A stretch of 21,193 nt of DNA, from the NCBI GenBank assembly GCA_030560485.1, contig JAKTTS010000267.1, forward strand, positions 1-21,193, given 5' to 3'. The notes beneath the pieces are model-generated. The model saw only the letters and a list, made by a program, of their open reading frames with translations. It was not told the DNA's origin and ran no database searches. The position numbers were made by a program, and so were the translations under genes. Every line of letters begins with the position of its first letter. Within the stretch, counting starts at the first letter, position 1. Below, one piece after another: positions 16,485 to 21,193 of the stretch. The DNA comes from Ascoidea tarda (nom. inval.). Lineage: Eukaryota; Ascomycota; Saccharomycetes; Ascoideales; Ascoideaceae.

Positions 16485-18590
16485 ATGTACAGACCAAATT
16501 CTCCAACATTGTTTTCACCTGAAAATACTATATCAAATACTACCTCAAATACGTTTTCAAACACTTTTTCAAGTACAATTTCAAATACAATTTCAAATAC
16601 AATTTCAAGTCCTTCCAAAAATATGAGACAAAATAGCAAAAAAAATCCAGACCCTCTAAAATCTTGGAATAAATCCAATTCAAACAACACAATCTCCTTT
16701 TCAAATTTTTCCTTTAAAAAATCAAAGAATGTTTACAACAATTCAGGTTCAAAAGACTCTGCATTGATAACGACAAAATTCTCCTTATTCGATATGGAAA
16801 ATAGTGCTAATCTTAACAAACAAAAAAATATCAGTCACTCAAACAACTCAATAACCAGAAAATTACAAGAACATTTTCAAAGTCCTAAAAATACTCCCAA
16901 AAACACCCCTCAAAACAGCCCTCAACAAATTCAACACCAATATAATACTTTAGAATATAACTACAGTAATATTAATGAATTCTCGGATCAATACAGTGAG
17001 ACCTGTACCAGTGATTATAATAGTGAATATAATAGCGACTATTTTTACAGAGATAATGATCAAATCAACTACCAATACCAATCACCTTATCAACCAAATT
17101 CCCAAAGATTTTCTCAACTTAGAGATTTTGACTACAATGAATATGATGAATACGATGAAGATGATGAATATGACGAAGCCCTAAATTTGAAATCAATCCC
17201 TGAATCTCAAAGTGAAGAAACTAATAGTGATACTTTTATATTTGTGAATGAAGATCAGGTTAGCGAGTCGACACAGGATTTAATGGAAAAAGATCAGCAA
17301 GTTGGAAATTTAATGGCTAACTCGCTTGGTAATGATGAGGAAGAAGATATTAAAACTGGTAGTTTTGTGCAGCCTCATAACTTTTTAACAACTGTTGATT
17401 CGTCTGATATGCAATCATTAACTACTGTTATTATAGCACCTTTCCAACCAAAGAATTTTGAGAGTTTTCTCTTCTCCAAGAATAACACACAAACTAGTCA
17501 CGTAACTAACAATAATGAACATAACGATAATAATAACGATATTATTAGCACGAATTATGAATCGAATATTTCTTCCTCCATGTCTTCTAATGAAATGGTT
17601 TTTTTAAGAAACAGTATTTCGAAATCAAGTATGAAACAAGGATCGAGTGATACAATGATATCCTCAGTGAACTCCATTTCAATATCCAATAGAAGTTCCA
17701 ATTCTAATTCAAGTAATCAACTGAGTAAGTTGAGTGCATTGAATTCCAAAAGTTCAATTAAAAAGTATATTCCAAGATCTTTAACTGCTTTATCATATTC
17801 GAAATCGTTAAAGTCATTAAAATCATATAATATGAATAATATTAATAACTCGACATCGAAGTTTCATAATTCACGAAAATCGTCAATGTCGAACATTTCT
17901 TTTATGAATTCGGAGGTGGAGTTGGTAACTAATGGTGAAGTTAATAACGATTTAAATTCAATAGTGATGAGTCCGAAATCATCGACAAATAACAAGGCTG
18001 CATCTCGTTTATCAATAAATAGTTCTATTTCTGTGCCATACAATATGAAAAATAGACACAAGTCAATTTATGACTTTGTTGTTCCGGATTATAAAGGAGA
18101 ACTTTTGCATTTAAAATACCTTCAAAATAAAGTTGTTCTTATCATTAATATTTCGAATATTGATAGTTTGGCATCGAGCAACCATCATTTTGCACAGTTG
18201 GAGCATCTTTATGAAAAATACAGTCATCTTGGATTTGAGATATTAGCATTTCCAACTAATCAATTTGACAAAGAAACTGGGCAGGAATTGAGTGGTAGGT
18301 GCAAACAATATGTTAGCCAGTATGAAATCCAGCACAACCAACTCAGCAATGAGATCTTGAAAAAGATCAAATATCCAGTTATGAGCTGTTGCAAAGTTAA
18401 TGGCAGAAACCAATTGGAATTGTTCGACTGGCTAAAGTCTCAAAAGAAGGGAATGATACATATCAGAACCATCAAAATGAACTTTGAAAAATTTGTTGTT
18501 GATAAAGATGGCCATGTTGTTGAAAGATTCAGCTGTTTTACCAAACCAAGTAAATTGGAAAATCTCATCCAAACACTACTAAAAAAATGA
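16485..18590 (+). CDS. Disordered Ser/Asn-rich protein fused to a catalytically degenerate glutathione-peroxidase domain
   Basis: A 701-residue protein. Residues 1-525 are low-complexity and probably disordered: a four-residue repeat T-I/F-S-N near 14-41, KNTP/NTPQ motifs near 130, an acidic Tyr/Asp/Glu patch near 219-236 and long Ser/Asn tracts. Residues 527-701 are a thioredoxin-fold GPx domain resembling yeast Gpx2/Gpx3 (Hyr1): S527-IYDF, NKVVLIINIS, FPTNQF, LKSQKKGM, NFEKFVVDKDG and FTKPSKL. The peroxidatic Cys of SKCGFT is D560, and the catalytic Trp of IKWNFEK is M665. The tetrad Gln (Q593) and Asn (N666) remain, and C606 aligns with the resolving Cys82 of Gpx3. About 16 extra residues follow C606, and CC occurs at 635-636. 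Peroxidase activity is therefore unlikely; a binding, sensing or scaffold role is inference. One CTG codon (residue 413) lies in a Ser-rich stretch. Typical fungal GPx proteins are about 160-170 residues. Confidence 0.85.
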   Translation: MYRPNSPTLFSPENTISNTTSNTFSNTFSSTISNTISNTISSPSKNMRQNSKKNPDPLKSWNKSNSNNTISFSNFSFKKSKNVYNNSGSKDSALITTKFSLFDMENSANLNKQKNISHSNNSITRKLQEHFQSPKNTPKNTPQNSPQQIQHQYNTLEYNYSNINEFSDQYSETCTSDYNSEYNSDYFYRDNDQINYQYQSPYQPNSQRFSQLRDFDYNEYDEYDEDDEYDEALNLKSIPESQSEETNSDTFIFVNEDQVSESTQDLMEKDQQVGNLMANSLGNDEEEDIKTGSFVQPHNFLTTVDSSDMQSLTTVIIAPFQPKNFESFLFSKNNTQTSHVTNNNEHNDNNNDIISTNYESNISSSMSSNEMVFLRNSISKSSMKQGSSDTMISSVNSISISNRSSNSNSSNQLSKLSALNSKSSIKKYIPRSLTALSYSKSLKSLKSYNMNNINNSTSKFHNSRKSSMSNISFMNSEVELVTNGEVNNDLNSIVMSPKSSTNNKAASRLSINSSISVPYNMKNRHKSIYDFVVPDYKGELLHLKYLQNKVVLIINISNIDSLASSNHHFAQLEHLYEKYSHLGFEILAFPTNQFDKETGQELSGRCKQYVSQYEIQHNQLSNEILKKIKYPVMSCCKVNGRNQLELFDWLKSQKKGMIHIRTIKMNFEKFVVDKDGHVVERFSCFTKPSKLENLIQTLLKK
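16524..16611 (+). repeat. 12-bp coding minisatellite
   Basis: About seven imperfect 12-bp units of the type TCAAATACTATT, encoding repeated T-I/F/T-S-N/S near the N-terminus of the pseudo-peroxidase protein. It is in frame, so copy-number change would not break the gene. Confidence 0.8.
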
Positions 18591-19158
18591 ATTAATTTCA
18601 CATTGACTCATTATCTTGTTTATTTTTGTTTATTTTTGTTTATTTTATTATTTTTTTTCTGTTTTATTTTTTGTTGTTTTTGCTCTATTTTCCTCGTCGT
18701 TATTTTGCTATTTTTGTTTTGATTGCTTTTTGTTTCAATTGTTGTAAATGTCACTGTTATTGTTATATGCTCTATTTTTTGTGTTTGTTTATTCTGTTTA
18801 AGTGGTTTTCTTTAGTTTTATGTTGTTTTGGTGTGGTTGGAGTAAATTACCAATTATATTTCCCATCAACTGTCATTTTGTTTTCTTGTGAAGCACAGCA
18901 TCTCTGTGCTTGATTGTTTTCTGGCACCTTTACAGGTTTGTTTTCTATAATTCAGCAGTTAGTTCAATTCGTTTGACAAGCGCCGAGACCCTATTAACTA
19001 GTTAATCGATATTAATGTACACTTCAAGATTGCTCCTCTGTAGATCGCCAGCATAATCAAATCTGGGCTTCGAGCACAAAAGGCGCATTTGCACTCAGAG
19101 GCAAAACCACTCCAAGGCAAACAGAGTTGTGCAACTACAATTACGAGGCAACAGCAAA
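18591..19158. other. Intergenic: T-rich 3' region, then GC-richer upstream region of the methyltransferase gene
   Basis: The first 300 bp are T-rich, with a TTTTTGTTTA tandem at about 18616-18646, probably the 3' end of the preceding gene. From about 18890 G+C rises. A 14-bp palindrome at 18993-19006 lies about 155 bp before the methyltransferase ATG. No other gene is supported. Confidence 0.5.
18993..19006. promoter_or_regulatory. 14-bp perfect palindrome ATTAACTAGTTAAT
   Basis: A self-complementary 14-mer upstream of the methyltransferase gene, directly followed by CGATATTAAT. The GTTAAT half-sites resemble homeodomain-type targets. About one palindrome of this length is expected by chance in a window of this size, so function is uncertain. 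Confidence 0.25.
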
Positions 19159-20472
19159 ATGAAAGCTGAGGAGATTGAGGAAGAGTATCGAGCCATCACC
19201 TTTGTGCTGTAAGTTGTTTTCGTGTCTCTGCGATTGTGGACCAGCCTACTAATGTGTGTTAGAGCGAGCTTTTGGGACTATGGTGAGTGGGCCAGACAGG
19301 AGTTGATAGAGGCGAGAGTGGTGAAATACAGATCGCTTTTGGAGGAGGACAAGAAGCTTATTCCCTGGTTCCAGGGCCATTTAAAGGCCCTAGAGTATTG
19401 CATCTCAAAGAACGAGATATTCTTCAGAAGAGTGGTCAGCAAAGTTGCGAAGGAATGGGTCCCTGAGAACTTGTTGGACAGAGAGTTGTGGCAAAAGAGC
19501 ACTGTTGTGGGATTCGAAAGAGTGAAATCTGTATTGCTACAGTTGAACAGAGAATGGTCAGAGGCATCGCAAAAGGAGAGAGCAGAGAGCTTTGGTAAGA
19601 TCTTGGGCTATTTGGATCAGAACTACAAGAACAAAAAGAGAAAAGAGGATATGGATGTGTTGGTTCCAGGAGTGGGATTGTCGAGATTGAGCCTAGATAT
19701 CATTCAAAGGGGATTCAGGTGCCAAGGTAATGAGTTCTCCTACTTTATGTTGATTGTTTCAAATTATATCTTGAACTGTTCCAATATCAAAAATGAGTTT
19801 GAAATTTATCCTTTTCTTCATCGATTTTCAAACCAAATTTCACGAAAGTATCAAATCAGAAAGGTCCTAGTTCCAGATATCAACGCGTCAGAGGTTTTAA
19901 AAGAGTTGAGAGAGATCCAGAAGATCGATGCTCAAAATTTAATGTCTATTTGCTCTGGCTCATTTATCGATCTATATGGGCCTAACTATGGAATTAAAGA
20001 TTCTGACTTTTATGATAAATTCAAGGAAAGCAGTTTTGAATTTCGCGCAAGCAACGAGGAGAAATTCGATATCATTATAACATCCTTTTTCATTGATACA
20101 TCGGCTAACATCTTTGAGTATGTCAAGGCAATCAAATGGTCGTTGAAGCCTGATGGGGTTTGGATCAACTTCGGGCCATTATTATGGCATTACGAGCAAG
20201 AGGAAGACACATTCACAGTTGCTGAGTTCGAAGACTGCAAGAAAAACAAGCAGGTTCCCATGAAGGGACTCGAGTTGACCAGAGAGGACTTGCTCCAATG
20301 CATCAAAAGCATGGGTTTTGAATTCAAGGTCTATGAAAACAACGTAGAAACAACGTATGGGAATGATGGAGTGAACAGTGGAAAAGTACTTGCTGAATGG
20401 GTTTACAGGTGTGAATTTTGGGTGTGCAACAAAAAGAAGCCTGCAGCCTCAGACCTCCCTTTCTACAGATAG
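19159..20472 (+). CDS. Carnosine N-methyltransferase family protein, one intron
   Basis: Two exons, 19159-19208 and 19263-20472, give 419 residues; S. cerevisiae YNL092W has about 400. The family (N2227; human CARNMT1) transfers a methyl group from S-adenosylmethionine to the imidazole of carnosine or related His substrates. Splicing gives M-KAEEIEEEYRAITFVLASFWDYG, matching the family N-terminus; without it the large frame has no ATG. SAM site: VLVPGVGLSRL (P152-G155) followed by QGNEFSYFML..SNYILN. Other family blocks: FEIYPFLHRFSNQ, PDIN in the carnosine/SAM pocket region, FDIIITSFFIDT (D295), SLKPDGVWINFGPLLWHYE and a C-terminal aromatic segment. All expected blocks are present, so the protein looks functional. 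Yeasts lack carnosine, so the natural substrate is unclear. No CTG codon is used; retaining the intron would create CTG followed at once by TAA. No earlier in-frame ATG was found. Confidence 0.88.
19209..19262 (+). other. Spliceosomal intron, 54 nt
   Basis: Donor GTAAGT at 19209, branch sequence TACTAAT at 19247-19253 (branch A at 19252) and acceptor TAG ending at 19262, only 10 nt past the branch A. It interrupts a Leu codon after its second base. Length is a multiple of three, but the retained form hits TAA after 17 codons. Confidence 0.85.
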
Positions 20473-21193
20473 TCTGCCATCACAAACACCAGGAGCTGGT
20501 GCCCTTCCTGCCTGGAAGATAAAGTGCCATCTGAGGATAAATAGCCTCCGACAGGTGTGCTTTAGCTGGTGGAGGTTCCGAGACGTGGAAACTGGAAATG
20601 CTCAGAGATGTTCACAGTTGAGTCTTAATTGAAGCCTGAAATAAAGATCAACGTTCCCTCACCTGTTGCTTCTTGTAAATCTTCCTCTATTCAAGCATTG
20701 CGAACATTGCAATGCTGCTGCTCCAGCAGTCTTTCGATGGTGTGGTTCTCTGCCAGGTGCTCCTGCTGTTGATGCAAATGCTGGTTCTACTTGATGTTGG
20801 TGGACAAATTCTCGCTATGCTGTTTTTTCTCGAAGGAAGCAGCCAGTGGAACATTGCTGGTAGAGGTAGATCCAGACATTTCCCACGTATGTGAAGGCAT
20901 TTTTAGCTTGTTTCTTCAATGTGAGCTTTCAAAGGAAAAGTCTTCTAAAAGAAAGAAAGGCGTGGAATCTAAATTTCAAAGGATAAAGTGAAAAACAATC
21001 CCCAATAATTAGAAACAAAAAGAGAGATCTTGAAATGGAAAATGATTGGGAAATGAGTTAATTTTTTTCTACTTTATATATTATTATTGAATATTAGCAT
21101 TTCATAATAGTATTTTGTATTACTATTCCATTCTAGGTTGGCTTATTCCTATATATACTTATAGTTCTCCCAACTATTTATTTATAAATTGAA
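20473..21193. other. Intergenic region at the right edge
   Basis: No supportable gene. An AATAAA at about 20640 may serve the methyltransferase 3' end. The stretch 20690-20880 is rich in CTG/CAG and holds an inverted repeat at 20694-20716 (AGCATTG/CAATGCT, 9-nt loop). A short minus-strand frame from ATG 20879 stops after 30 codons and includes a CTG. The last 150 bp are AT-rich with TATATA, perhaps the promoter or 3' end of a gene beyond the edge. Confidence 0.45.

Noticed and set aside
20606-20879. Minus-strand frame from ATG 20879 with a Gln/His/Leu-rich continuation beyond a stop
   Set aside because: It stops after 30 codons, several CTG codons are present, there is no plausible intron spanning the stop, and CTG/CAG-rich spacer DNA explains the composition.

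Overview
The window looks like chromosomal DNA from a budding yeast (Saccharomycotina). It carries intact yeast-type genes: a YCF1-type vacuolar ABC transporter, an NAD-dependent formate dehydrogenase, a YNL092W-type carnosine N-methyltransferase with a short GTAAGT...TACTAAT...TAG intron, a divergent RAD55-like recombination gene and a GPI-anchored wall protein. The coding DNA is AT-rich. CTG is almost absent as a codon: I found none in the transporter, the formate dehydrogenase, the wall protein or the methyltransferase, and only three in about 3,500 codons overall. That fits a lineage in which CUG is reassigned or ambiguously read. The CUG-Ser2 yeasts (Ascoidea, Saccharomycopsis) are one possibility and CUG-Ser1 another; the species cannot be fixed from this window.

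Layout. 1-1957 (-): 5' part of a RAD55-like gene that runs off the left edge. 1958-3746: divergent intergenic region, with an AT-rich half holding coding-like remnants and a GC-richer half. 3747-5267 (+): secreted GPI protein with four copies of a six-cysteine module. 5268-5993: AT-rich convergent terminator zone. 5994-10688 (-): YCF1. 10689-12975: 2.3 kb divergent promoter region with Yap1-type sites near YCF1 and a repeat-built leader next to FDH1. 12976-14064 (+): FDH1. 14065-16484: 2.4 kb intergenic region that starts with a GC-rich cluster of inverted repeats and ends in a long T-rich tract. 16485-18590 (+): a 701-residue protein made of a Ser/Asn-rich disordered region and a C-terminal glutathione-peroxidase fold whose catalytic Cys and Trp are replaced. 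18591-19158: intergenic. 19159-20472 (+): carnosine N-methyltransferase with one intron. 20473-21193: intergenic.

The genes do not form one pathway. There is a loose glutathione/redox theme: YCF1 pumps glutathione conjugates, and the 701-residue protein derives from a glutathione-peroxidase-like thiol peroxidase. The strongest candidates for something undescribed are that pseudo-peroxidase fusion, the six-cysteine wall module, and the RAD55-like protein that has lost both Walker motifs. No tRNA, rRNA, CRISPR, transposon or virus-derived element was recognised.
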